Source of the DNA: Gigaspora margarita
Taxonomy: Eukaryota > Glomeromycota > Glomeromycetes > Diversisporales > Gigasporaceae
Assembly (NCBI GenBank): GCA_009809945.1
Contig: WTPW01000195.1
Span: 346,308 to 410,307 of the forward strand
Direction: 5' to 3'
Length of the DNA: 64,000 nt
Under the pieces are notes generated by a model. That model had not been told where the DNA came from. It saw only the letters and a program-made list of their open reading frames with translations, and ran no database searches. A program made the translations under genes and the position numbers. This document shows, one piece after another, positions 10,996-22,753 of this stretch. The number at the start of each line of letters is the position of its first letter. The first letter of the stretch is position 1.

Positions 10996-11389
10996 AATAG
11001 GCAATTTCCGTAGTTGGGTTGCAGGTATGGTAGCTAGTGTGGAACCTTTGGGCAGACTACTTAAATTAGATACAAAAGTGTACGTGTAGCTAGTTGTATC
11101 TTCGTCCCTGTATAATTTCTGATAAGTAAACTGAATAAACACTATCCCCCAAGACAGGCACTTTGAAACCAAAAAAAATTAGATTAAAATGATAATTAAA
11201 AATAAACAAGTCACTAAAAATTAAAAATTTTGAAGTGCTTTTTTAAGATTTGGTTAAAGGTTAGTTTTAGAGTAGAGTGTTAAATAGAACCTCTCACTTC
11301 ATTTTAATCTGATTACATTATGATCCATAATAAAATTATTAAATACTTGTCTCTTCAATATATCTGATTATTTATTAGAACTGGCTCTA

Positions 11390-13380
11390 TATGAGAATTT
11401 AATTTTTTAATAAAAGTATTTGTTTGTTCAATATTCTCTTCTTCCTCAACCATTTAGTACATATCATATACATATTCTATTAGCTTATTTACAACTATTT
11501 GTTTGTTTTCAGCATCTTTTTCTGCTTTAGTTCTCTCTGGTTTTTCAATTTTAACCAATTCTCAATGTACATATATTTCAAACCTGCTATCTTCAAACAC
11601 TTGTTAAAATCTTACCCAAGTATTAGAAGCTAATAGCTTATTAGTACTATAAATATAGTTGTGAAAGATATGCTTATAGAGTAGTAAGTAATAGCAAAAA
11701 AAAGGCACTAACAATCTAACAACACCAAACCTGAAGGTTCTTTACTTTTCTTTAACCTTTTTTTAATAGCAAGAACCTTATCAACAACCATCTTTGAATA
11801 GGATAGGGAAGCTTGTGAATTTCATCACAGAATTTCATAAATGATTTTAACTATTGATATTTTTTTAGTATGAAATTCAAAAGCCACATATTCTGAATCT
11901 AATTATTTTTTGTATCAAGTGTTACAATTTTATTGCATGTGCTAATCAGACTATGATGGGAGAAAGTTATTTTCTTTAATTCACTATGATATGATTTTAA
12001 AGAGTTGGTGGAAGTCATTTGCAATAGAAGTAGTGAATGCTAGCGAGCCCAAAGAGCCTATAAGTGGGTATTTCTGGTATAATTTCATTCTATATATCTT
12101 TTTACAGTATGACAGGACAGTTTCAACCTCTTGTTTGATAGTTTTTTCACAACTAATCATTGTCTATTTGTGCATAACATGAATTATTTTATTTTAGGTT
12201 TTTACTTTATAAACCTTACTTAACTAAGTTCGCATAACATGTACAGTACAGTAAATAATATCACATTTCTGCTTACTCACTCCAAGACCTGAGAAAGCCA
12301 ACTCATTAGCATTGGATTCAATATTGCTTTGAATAATAAGAAAGTACTGAGGCATTTAATAGCATTCAAAATACCTTATTATTTTTAAAGCTTCTGCAAC
12401 TGTATTACTTTTCTCATTATTTATATAAAAATAGAAACCAATGTCCTAATATTTATAGCTATCACGAATGTACAAGGTAAATAAGTGCCAATTATGTTTG
12501 TTGGTCTTGCGAGTAGAATCAAGAAGCATACCGTATATGTTCGAAAATAAGCTAGTACCTAAAATAAGCTACCCCTCTGATTTTTTTCAAAAATCTTAAA
12601 AAACCCGTTAGCAGTTGCTACATATAAAAGTCTAAATTTTACTAAGTAAGCCTCAAAAGTGCCATTAAGTAAACTTGTTCAGGTCATCAAAATACACCTA
12701 CAATAAAATTTGGTGTCATATTGATGACTTTTTATTAGTACGTTTTTTAATTTTTTCAAAAATCTCTATATTTCAAAAATAAGCTATCCCACATTTTTTT
12801 GTGTAATTTTTAGCCAAAAAAGTAGCTTATTTTCGGACACATACGGTAATCTATCCAAAATGTCTAAGTTTTTCTAATTGGCTGTTATGTGCGAAAATGA
12901 AACCACAGATATGTTTGCTTGTAATTTCATATTGTTTAACTGATATCCATAGTTTTTTAAAAAAGAAACTGACTCTCGAATATCCAACTCTAGCCTTGAA
13001 CTACCAATAAGAGGGCCTCCTGGGAACCTTAAACTTTATATTGTATATTGGTAACCTCTTTGTGCTTTAATTCTTTTTGGCTTCCTCCAAGACCTAACTT
13101 CTCAGCTCTATATTCTTTAACAGCATCAACTATCACTAAGGGCAGATAGTTTTTTACAGTTTCTCTCTTAACTAAAACCCAAACTGCCTTTGATTATTTA
13201 AGTCTTTTATTATTATCTAATATATGCATATAATCAGGAAAAACTTTGTATTATTCAAACTGAACTTTCATTTCCATAACAATTTAAAGACTTTAATTTT
13301 GGCAGTGCATAAATTCTCAGGTCAAACCTTAGTTTTTCTGTGCTTTTCATTCGGTATACCTTCTTTTCATATACTTGATA
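11390..13380 (-). pseudogene. MULE-type transposase relic
   Basis: Minus-strand translation in shifting frames gives an ordered series of segments: RFDLRIYALPKLKSLNC near 13300; KNYLPLVIVDAVKEYRAEK near 13110; GGPLIGSSRLELDIRESVSF near 12990; then, after a nested MITE, LLDSTRKTNKHNWHLFTLYI (12520-12460), where LLDST carries the first catalytic Asp. Next come NTVAEALKIIRYFECY, FLIIQSNIESNANELAFSGL near 12300 (the second catalytic Asp of the usual 'SDQS' is replaced), CTVHVMRT near 12240 and a C terminus FEDSRFEIYVH and TKAEKDAENKQIVVNKLIEY near 11500. These match the Mutator-like transposases that are abundant in Glomeromycotina. There are many stops and frameshifts; it is dead. Confidence 0.75.
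12531..12846. mobile_element. TA-flanked MITE (CCGTATRTGTYCGAAAATAAG family) inside the MULE relic
   Basis: Ends are CCGTATATGTTCGAAAATAA and, inverted, CCGTATGTGTCCGAAAATAA, with TA at both borders (12529-12530, 12847-12848), which suggests a Tc1/mariner-type insertion. It splits the MULE translation between the 'NLDILD' and 'LLDSTRK' segments. Subterminal AAAATAAGCTA boxes tie it to the copies at 1130, 34179, 58734 and 59233. Confidence 0.85.
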
Positions 13381-13560
13381 GATAATGTTTAATGAACTAG
13401 CAGTTATATGTTCTCTATGAGTTTCTATTTGTATAGTTTTTATAATTATATTGAACCTAGACTTTTGAGACTAGAGGCCACTAGTCATTATTAAACTTGT
13501 TTAGTGGAATCTCATCTGGTTAATAAATATTAAAAAGAATATTACGTTTCTGGTCAGGGA

Positions 13561-14933
13561 TTAACAGTCAAGGAACATGTCCACATATAATGGCTTAGAA
13601 TGTAGTTACTTATAAATCAAATGAGTTGACTCACCCAATTTTATATGTAAAATTATGCAAAAAAATTATTTAAATTGAATTTATTTAAAAGTATACATAT
13701 AAAAGTCTCTTTAAATTTTAAATATATATTCTTTGGCATTTAATACTCTTTTGTTTAAAGTTTTAGTTCTTAATTTGAAGTAGGGGGATGAAAATCTTCC
13801 ACTAAAGTTGACCAATTCTTTACTATGTTCTTTAAGTCAAATAAGTGACTCACCCTATATAATAATATAATTGGTTAAAACAATTCTTTAAAAATATGTA
13901 AGATGATATTAAGTAAAGGCTTCTTGTGCCCTAATTGAAAGTTGAAGAGGAGGTTCTCCTGATTCTAATGGTAGTTAAATCATCAAAATTGGCCTGGTGG
14001 AACCCAAGATACTTGGGGTCAAAGAAGAGAACATAAGGATCTGCAAATTCACTGTTACACAAAGTANTACTTTGTGTAACAGTGAATTTGCAGATCCTTA
14101 TGTTCTCTTCTTTGACCCCAAGTATCTTGGGTTCCACCAGGCCAATTTTGATGATTTAACTACCATTAGAATCAGGAGAACCTCCTCTTCAACTTTCAAT
14201 TAGGGCACAAGAAGCCTTTACTTAATATCATCTTACATATTTTTAAAGAATTGTTTTAACCAATCATATTATTATATAGGGTGAGTCACTTATTTGACTT
14301 AAAGAACATAGTAAAGAATTGGTCAACTTTAGTGGAAGATTTTCATCCCCCTACTTCAAATTAAGAACTAAAACTTTAAACAAAAGAGTATTAAATGCCA
14401 AAGAATATATATTTAAAATTTAAAGAGACTTTTATATGTATGCTTTTAAATAAATTCAATTTAAGTGGTAGTTCGCAGTTAAAGGGTCAAAATTTCAATA
14501 GTGAAAATCGGCGGAGTTTTACTAATTGCCTTATATAGAAGTGGAATGCCGTACATTTCTGATCATAATAAAAAACCCTATAGTAAACAATCAACAAATA
14601 CTCATGTCATATCATATACAAACGCGATTTGAATGATTTAACTATCATTAGAATCAGAAAAGTTGGTTCTGCAAAGTTTAATTAGAAATTATAAAAGGTT
14701 TGCTTAGTAAAAAAAATACATTTATATGTAGAAAAGCCCTATTTGCACACTATAGAAATTTACTATTAAATTCCGCCGTAATTGATTATAAAATGATCAT
14801 CATTTTTTACCCTTTATCTGCGATTTACCACTTAAATGATTTTTTTGCATAATTTTACATATAAAATTGGGTGAGTTAACTCATTTGATCTATAAGTAAT
14901 TGCACTCAGTTGGACATGTTCCTTGACTGTTAA
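13561..14933. repeat. 1.37-kb near-perfect palindrome centred on an N
   Basis: The arms 13561-14066 and 14068-14933 are reverse complements about base 14067, which is N. Near the centre they are identical: the same 68-codon open frame reads on both strands. Further out there are a few substitutions and an 11-base indel. The right arm is longer only because it carries a 367-bp insertion (14465-14831). Arm mismatches argue against a simple read-folding artefact, but the N at the exact centre shows the assembly was uncertain there. Confidence 0.9.
14465..14831. mobile_element. TTAA-flanked (piggyBac-like) MITE in one arm of the palindrome
   Basis: Ends are GTGGTAGTTCGCAGTTAAAG and, inverted, GTGGTAAATCGCAGATAAAG, and TTAA flanks both sides (14461-14464, 14832-14835). 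The left palindrome arm preserves the empty site, AATTTAAATAATTTTTTTGC, with one TTAA, so both the boundary and the duplication are read directly. TTAA targeting is the hallmark of piggyBac elements. Interior has paired GGCGGAGTTTTAC / CCGCCG words and no transposase. Confidence 0.88.
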
Positions 14934-15222
14934 GTTCAGATTTGAATTTATAATATCAAAAAGTTTTTTTTTAATAAAGCTTTAATGTATAGAATATTAA
15001 TAGAAGAAAAAAGGAGATATTCAAAAGTATTAGCTGACTTAAACTATCAAAAAGACATATTTTTTTTAAAAAAATTTTTTTTTTAATAAAAAAAGAAACA
15101 ATTCAAATAAATATATAAATATTGCAAATACTACAACACTTTACCTGCTTGATGCCAATTCTGTGATCCTTGGAGAGCAATTCAATGGACAAGTAAAAAT
15201 GAAAATATTGATAAATATAATA

Positions 15223-15407
15223 CAGTCTTCCCTCATTTATATCAACCCATTTGAATTTGCTTAAATTTATGTTGATAGTGATATTAACGAGGGAATTATA
15301 TTAAAGTTGATATATACGAGAGAATTTTAAATATATAAAAATTTATAAAAATTTATTTTGTGGCTTAGGTTAATATTAACGGAGTTGATATTAATGAGGG
15401 ATGACTG
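15223..15407. mobile_element. Pogo/Tigger-like MITE
   Basis: Ends CAGTCTTCCCTCATTTATAT and, inverted, CAGTCATCCCTCATTAATAT are flanked by TA (15221-15222, 15408-15409). The form CAGT-N-CTCNTT with TA targets is typical of the pogo/Tigger branch of Tc1/mariner. The 185-bp interior repeats GATATTAACGAGGGA-like words related to the ends. Confidence 0.75.
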
Positions 15408-15409
15408 TA

Positions 15410-16056
15410 TTTTTTAAAAAAGAAAGAACCCCCGTTTTTTTATGAATAAAAAGTTTTTTTTTTAAAAAAAAGGGTTTTTTTAAAAAAAATTTGAAAACAC
15501 CTTCATTGTAGGGCAGTTCATTTTATTAAGGTTTTTTTTTATGAAAAGTTCATTTAAATTTTATTTTAAAAAACTGAAATATATTTTTATGTAGGCAGTC
15601 TACTTTAATATGAAAAAGTATACATATATTTGTGTAAATAGATATTTTATATCAATTATTCTAGCAAAAAAAGACTTATGAAACATGCTTAGTAAAAAAA
15701 AAAAAAGAGTATGAAAGTATTGTATTTTGTGATAAAAAAAAATAGTAATAGGTTTTACTACAAAGAAATACATGCATATGTATGCTAGGATAATATGTAT
15801 ATATATACATATGGTATTTTATGTGATAATCATATTACATGAGTACATAGTATTAGCCATCCCCTATATATAGTAGTGAAACTTTAAAGCCATATATTAT
15901 ATTAAAAAATCTACTTGTATTTATTATTAATTTTTCTAGAATATTTGAGATTTCTTAGATAGTGCAATATAAATAATCTACAATAACATATAATTATTAT
16001 CTAATTTTAATTAAATGTTATTGTAAAAAAAATTAGTAATGTGATCACTATTAAAA
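15410..16056. other. AT-rich DNA, A/T homopolymers
   Basis: Only homopolymer runs and TATATA stretches are seen; no gene, no clear terminal repeats. Confidence 0.5.
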
Positions 16057-16067
16057 TATAGATCATT

Positions 16068-16880
16068 AATCTATGAGTCGATAGCATTGTGGTTGTATTC
16101 CTGGGTTTTTAGTTGTTCTAGTCACAAGGTTGCTAGTTCAAGCCCATTAGAACATAATTTTACTCAAGATTACGAGATGGATGGGCTGAACTAGGAAGCA
16201 AGGACCATGGCTAGCAGCTCAGCCATATAAGTTCATATATGTTTCTCAATTCAGACACTTCCAGTGAAATTTTGGTTGAATTGGTATACTTCCAGTAAAA
16301 TTCTGGATGAAGAAAAAAGAGTTCCGTTAAATTCTCTAGTTAAATAAGATCTTCCAGATATAATCCAGTTGTAGTAAACAATCTAGAAGAATGTCATACC
16401 AATCTAATAAAAGAAAGGGATTAGTAGGATCTGTGCTTAGGAAGACCTGCCTTCTTTTGAAATGGAAGAACAACTGAAAATTGAACTTCAAGGAGGTTAA
16501 AATGGAAGTTAAATATTGTTGGAAAGCAATGTGGTTTACTGGAGAAGCCAATTATATCAAAGTCCTCCATAAAGAGTTGAACAAAAAGTAGAGTAGTCCT
16601 GTTGCGGCCAGGGCAAAAATTTCTAGAAGAATCAAATTGGGTCAGAAGCTGAGAACACTGCTGAACAGGTATGGTAATAATAGGAAGGTTCAAAAGGCTG
16701 AGTATGGAATTAGAGAGATTAGACAGACTCTAGACTATTAGAATAAATTAGGAAATAGACCATGTAACAAAAAGATGTAGGGGGCCCTCTGGGTCCTTAT
16801 GACCATTGACCTTAATAAAAGACTGCCACTACTAGCAGCTTCAGATGAACTCCTGAAGAAATTCCAAAAAAATATATATA
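16068..16880 (+). mobile_element. Second tRNA-headed retroposon
   Basis: A head at about 16080-16160 has ATAGCATTGTGGTTG (A-box-like) and GCTAGTTCAAGCCCA (B-box-like). The body has normal GC content and no repeated motif, and it ends in AAAAAAATATATATATA. A near-perfect 11-bp flank, TATAGATCATT (16057) versus TATAGATTATT (16881), may be the target duplication. It is a different family from the element at 9615. Antisense open frames of 70-90 codons in the body show no family signature. Confidence 0.55.
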
Positions 16881-16891
16881 TATATAGATTA

Positions 16892-19000
16892 TTGTACTCT
16901 ATCCTTAAAGCTTAATTTCTTCACTACTAGTAATTCAATTTTGCTCAAATTTCAAGCATATCTTTATTATATATACATTAATACACTTGTATAGTACAAG
17001 TTTATACAACTGCATATAGGTTGCAAAATTATTTAAAATATTTTTTAAAAAATTTTTTTTTTAAATAGCAAATTATGCACAATTAATTATTAAAATAAAC
17101 AATATTAAGGATAAAGGATGCATAGACCACTTATCATTGATTTTGGTAGTATAAATCATTTTATATAGAAATTAGAAATATGCTACTAATAAACTTTTTA
17201 TGTAACATTTAAAATTTTTATAATTTGTAAATTAAAAGCTCTTTCAAATAATATAAATTTTAATAATAATATATTTTTAAAAATATATTTGTATATATTG
17301 TAAAGTTCTCTATAGTCAATTCAAATTTTCTGTAGTTATACAAAATAGTTGATTTTGATTGGTTTACATTATATGATCATTATATAATTTTTGTGATACC
17401 CAATCTTCAGGTACATGTTTCTTAGTAAATATTTAGCCAATATTAATGATTTTATTACTATTAGAATCTAAAAATATATACTACAACCTTTATTATAAAT
17501 TTAAAATAACTTGCTTAATAAAATTTTTCTTAATTTTAAAAAGAAAAAATTTGTATCATCAAAATCATATAATAAATGATCTTTGTATTCTCTACTCTTA
17601 AACCAATAAAAATAATATAAGTTAAATTAAAACCTATTTTGTTTGATATTAATAATTAATCAAAAAATATAAAAACTTATATTTAGAGTCAAAATCATAA
17701 AATTTTTTAAATACAATTATTTTTGCACTAACCCATATTATTCTATTAATTTATAGTAAATTAAAAAACCTTTTATACTATTAATCAGGACCTTGGACAT
17801 CTAGTACAGAGATCATATATTATATATTTTAGCAAAAACCCCAAAATTTAAAAAGCAAAAAAACAGTTTTTAGCAATTATCTTGACATTTAGTAGTCCAA
17901 TTTAAATAAATTTTTTTTTAAAATGAAGCTCTTAGTGAGGCACATCTAATAAAAAGTTCATTCAATTCTGATTACTGGATCAAAAGTTATTTAACAAAAT
18001 GTAGTTTTGTCATTTGCCAAAACCTAGTTATGACCTATATAAGAGATATCTGGGGTTCTTGTCAACCCAAGTTCTCAGATTTTATATAATACAAAATAAA
18101 AATCAACTTTGTATAAACTAATATGAACATTATTCTATTAATTTATAGTAAATTTTAAAAAAATAAAAAAATCTAACTAACAACCCCAAATTTTCAGATT
18201 CTATATACTGTATTACTCTGATATAGCACATACTTGTATAGTATTTTGATTACTTTATGATATTTCAAGTATACACATGTGTGCTATTTTGAAATCAATC
18301 TAGTTTTTATATACAAAAGAAAATTTTGAAATAGCACCCATGTACAGTATATAAATTTTATTTAAAAATCAATCTCCTTAAATAGAAAATATATGACTTA
18401 TTAGCAAATAATTTCCTAATTATATTAAATTTTAGATCTTTAATTTGTTATTAAGGTATTTATATACATAAACAAGTAGTTATCCTATATGGTACTAAAA
18501 TCTAACTTTAATTTATATAAATAGAATAGAAGAACAATTAATATCATTCTTAATGCCCACTTTTAGCTTACTGTAAATATGAACTTCTACTTGCCCTAAG
18601 TTTAAATTTTGTTTTTCATATTCAAATATTATTCAAATATTAAAAGTTTTGATTTAGAGCTAGAGTTGGAGTTAGGGTTAGGGTTTTTGGATTTTTTGGG
18701 TATTTTTTAGATTTTTTGGGGTTTTTTGTAGTTTTAGAGATTTTTTTATAGTTTTTAGATTTATATTATCTGGCTTATCTGTCAAATATATACTATAAAA
18801 ATTTGATGATAAATGGTTAGCATTGTAACAAAAAGAGAGATAAGATAGTGCTAAAAATTTTTATTGTAATTTAGTATACTTAAACTTATAGAAATACATT
18901 CATTTATATAGTATACTATATAAGGTGCATGTTATTATGGAATGCACATAGGTATTATTTTGAAGCTAAGTATACTATTTTTAGGACATGTGGTTTTTGA
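16892..19000. other. AT-rich DNA with scattered satellite-like words
   Basis: No gene. Isolated single units of the satellite that becomes tandem after 19010 (TTCTATTAATTTATAGTAAAT) occur at about 17735 and 18125. Between 18220 and 19030 the word pair GAAATARYACCCATG / CATGTGTGCTATTT occurs three times in both orientations. Near 18671-18687 GTTAGGGTTAGGGTTT is a short telomere-like run. Confidence 0.5.
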
Positions 19001-19009
19001 AATAATACC

Positions 19010-20985
19010 CATGTGTGCTATTTCACAAAAATAAAAATCAACTTTGTATAGTTTAATCTTAGATATAAACATTATTTTATTAATTTATAGTAAATTAAAA
19101 AAAAATTCTAACAAGGTTTTTAGATTCCATATAATGCAACATAAAAAATCAACTTTGCATAGCCTAATCTTAGATATAAACATTATTTTATTAATTTACA
19201 GGAAATTAAAAAAAAATCTACTATATTCTATCATAAATAAGCACCCCTTTTTTGAAAATTTAAACTCAAATATTTTGAAAAGTATCTAATCAAACTCAAT
19301 AAAAATTTATTTATTTAAATTTTTATAAATTTGTAAAGTTTAACTTAAAAAAAATTTATTAAGCTTGATTAGATAATTTTCAAGTTATTTGATTTTAAAA
19401 TTTCAAAAAAGAGGGTGCTTATTTATAATAGAATATAGTAACTAACTAATCCAAGGTTTTAGATTTTATATAATACAAAACAAAAAAACAACTTTGTTGG
19501 CCTAATCTTAGATGCAAACATTATTCTATTAATTTATAGTAAATTAAAAAAAAAAGAAAAAAATCTAACTAACTGATCCAAGTTTACAGATTCCATATAG
19601 TGCAAATAAAAAAAATCAACTTTGTATAGTCTAAACTTAGCATAAATATTATTCAATTAAATTATAGTAAATTAGAAAAAATCTAACTAATTAATTCAAG
19701 TTTTTAAATTTCATATAATGCAAAATAAAAAATTAATTTTGTATAGCCTAATCTTAGATGTAAAATATTATTCTATTAATTTATACTTACTGTAAATTAA
19801 AAAAAAAGAAAAATAAAAAAATCTAACTAACTAATCCAAGTTTTCAGATTCCATGTAATACAAATTAAAAAATTAATTTTGTATAGCCTAATCTTAGATG
19901 TTCATTAATTTATAGTAAATCAAAAAATCTGACTGACTAACCAAGTGTTCAGATTCCATATAATGCAAAATAAAAAAATTAACTTTGCATAGTTTAATCT
20001 TAGATATAAACATTATTATATTAATTTATTGCAAATTATTAGAAAAAAAAAGACTAACAATCCAAGTTTTTAGATTCTGTATAATGCAAAACAAAAAACC
20101 AACTTTGTATAGTCTAATCTTAGATATAAATTATTTTATTAATTTATAGTAAATTAAAAAAAAAGCAAACCAAAATCCAACTGGCCAACCAAATTTTCAG
20201 ATTCCATGTAATGCAAAATGAAAAATTAACATTGTATAGCCTAATCTTAGATGTAAATATTATTTTATTAATTTATAGTAAATTATTATAAAAAAAAATA
20301 AAAAATAAAAAAATAAAGAAACTAATCAACCAACCCAAGTTTTCAGATTCCATGTAATACAAAATGAAAGATTAATCTTGCATGGTCTAATCTTAGATAT
20401 AAACATTATTAAATTAAAAAAAAAAAAAAAAAAAAAATCTGACTGACCAACCCAAGTTTGTAGATTCAGTGTAATGCAAAACAAAAAATCAACTTTGTGT
20501 GGCCTAATCTTAGATATGAACATTATTCTATTAATTTATAGTAAATTAAAAAAAAAAGAAAAACAAACTAACTAACCCAAGTTTTCAGATTCCATGTAAT
20601 GCAAAATAAAAAATCAACTTTGCATAGATGTAAACATTATTCATAGTAAATTAAAAAAAAAAAAAGAAAAAAAATCTGACTGACCAACCCAAGTTTGTAG
20701 ATTCAGTGTAATGCAAAACAAAAAATCAACTTTGTGTGGCCTAATCTTAGATATGAACATTATTCTATTAATTTATAGTAAATTAAAAAAAAAAGAAAAA
20801 AAAATCTGACTGACTGATCCAAGTTTTCAGATTCAATATAATGCAAAACAAAAAATCAATTTTGTGTGGCCTAATCATTATTCTATTATTACAGTAAATT
20901 AAAAAAAAATCCAACCAATCAACCCAAGTTTTCAGGTTCCATGTAATGCAAAATGAAAAATCAACTTTATGTAATCTAATCATAC
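19010..20985. repeat. ~120-bp AT-rich satellite array, about 15 units
   Basis: Unit order: CCAAGTTTTCAGATTCC, ATGTAATGCAAAAYAAAAAA, TCAACTTTGTATAGCCTAAT, CTTAGATATAAACATTATT, CTATTAATTTATAGTAAATT, then an A-rich run and CTAACTAACC. Units vary from about 100 to 150 bp, mainly by loss of the central part or change in the A run. Short open frames here are satellite translations, not genes. Confidence 0.85.
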
Positions 20986-21214
20986 ATACATCCTCTTGAA
21001 AACAATTGCAAAAGTGAACTCCATACTCATACTGATGATCTATAAATTATAGATCGATTACAAAACATAATATAATCATTAAATGAACAAATATCATAAT
21101 AATTACAGTTTTAAATAGGAATCATCACAGGTTGCTTAAAAATTTCCCACAATTTGATTACATTTTTGATGCAGCCAATCAAAAACATCAAATCCAAAAT
21201 TAAATTATACCAGT

Positions 21215-21645
21215 GACCATTCAAAAACGGTGAAATAGTTAAACTCTAAATTAGTTTGTCAAGAGAAATATGTTCTCAAGTTCACGGAAATCTGAATGAC
21301 GATAAAATTACAAAATTAGTAATGTAAATAATTGAATGTCAAAATTACACGTTTTAATGTCGATTATATATTCATGTATCATATTTAATCATGTAATAAT
21401 GTAAATAATTGAATGTCAAAATTACACGTTTTAATGTCGATTATATATTCATGTATCATATTTAATCATGTAATATGTATCACCCACTGATGACCATTCA
21501 AAACCGTTTAGTTTGTAGAGAGAGATATGTTCCCAAGTTCACAGAAATTTGAATGATGTTTAATTACGCAATTAGTCATGCAAATGATTGAATGATCAAT
21601 GCCAAATTACTACATAGTAATGTCGACATATATATTTAATTACAT
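21215..21645 (+). repeat. Nested tandem duplication with an exact 77-bp repeat
   Basis: A 77-bp unit starting AATGTAAATAATTGAATGTC is present twice with no visible difference (21321 and 21398). A larger, diverged duplication relates 21220-21350 to 21480-21620 (shared GACCATTCAAAA, GAGAAATATGTTC, AAGTTCACRGAAATYTGAATG). The identical copies imply a recent duplication or an assembly repeat. Confidence 0.75.
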
Positions 21646-22750
21646 AATAAGATATCACCTCACCATCTATCAATCAAAAACGTTTAAACGGACGAACTCT
21701 GAATTAGATTATAGAGATTAATAGTATTCACTTACACAAAGTCCATTAGCTGAATTCTGAGATTTTTGATTCTGATCGATTTTATAAAAAAGATCCTAAT
21801 GCAAGGCATAAATTTTCGTTGGTAAATTTTGGTAATGGGTTATGAGATTGTCCAAGAAGGAAATTGGCAACAATAGAATTACTTTTATTATTGATATTGG
21901 TATTTGGAGAGCATGATATTGAATTGGTTGATATAAATGCACTATTAGTAACTAAATCTTCGATTGTTAATTTTTGTAAAGAATTGAAAGTTAGAATTAG
22001 GCACAGAAATTAACAACATATATCATAATTCTTTAATATTCTCTTACTTTATTAAGGCATTACTTCATCTTTTCAATCTTATCTTATTAATTACCTTGTG
22101 ACTAATTTCGCATTGTTGCAGTTGCTCATATTATAGAATGATATTTGCGATATGTGAATTATGACATGTGCAAATATAAATTCATTAAACCAATATCATA
22201 ACTAGTCATAACTGCTAATTATAACTGATGTACGTATATTGTCATAAAACCTTACAGATGATGGTGCCTTGACCATGCCATTGGGTTGTTAAGTGACCAG
22301 ATAATACAATTAGTTTGTTTATTTAATATTTTATTCATTACATTACATAATTGACAATCTGAATATTTTTGAATAATTCAAACCCTATAATATATTACTA
22401 AAGATTTTCTATGAGCTAAGTGATATTAAGTACATAAAAAATAAATCTCTTATAAAATGCTATTATGTATCATTTGTTGATTCTAGTCAATTCAGAATCG
22501 ACAGTATTCAGTATAATTTTTATTGATTTTATAAAAAAACGGTCATTTTTATATGAATAGCATTTTTATTTAACAATAAGAATAAATACAAAAAGTTTTA
22601 TAAATTTTTATACAACTAGACTAGATAAATCCTAATTACAAACTTCAATGATTTTATGCATTGCATGAGACTGTGTATAAATATAAAAACTACTTTTCTT
22701 ACTTTGTCTTAATAAACAACTGATGACGTATAACATTAAAAAATAACTTT
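21646..22750. other. Intergenic DNA 3' of the P450 pseudogene
   Basis: No gene or clear repeat recognised; composition is slightly less AT-rich than neighbouring DNA up to about 22300. Confidence 0.4.
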
Positions 22751-22753
22751 ATA

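Larger units (their letters stand above)
9615..11176 (+). mobile_element. tRNA-headed retroposon (long SINE-like), full length with 14-bp duplication
   Basis: The element starts with a tRNA-like head, runs through a body of normal GC content and ends in a short A tract at about 11170-11176. A perfect 14-bp direct repeat, AATTAGATTAAAAT, flanks it (9601-9614 and 11177-11190), as expected of target-primed insertion. The body from about 10130 to 10387 and from about 10990 on is homologous to the minus-strand element at 63585-64000 (shared GAATACCTGGGTGGGA, CTGCTCTACCAAGTTTT, GGGTTGCAGGTATGG). About 600 bases between 10388 and 10998 are absent from the other copy. A 121-codon open frame in the body has no family resemblance and is judged fortuitous. 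Confidence 0.8.

Noticed and set aside
13931..14203. Two identical 68-codon frames on opposite strands
   Set aside because: They are the same sequence read from the two arms of the palindrome and include the central N; not genes.
19044..20983. Several 65-80 codon frames
   Set aside because: All are translations of the ~120-bp satellite and repeat with it.
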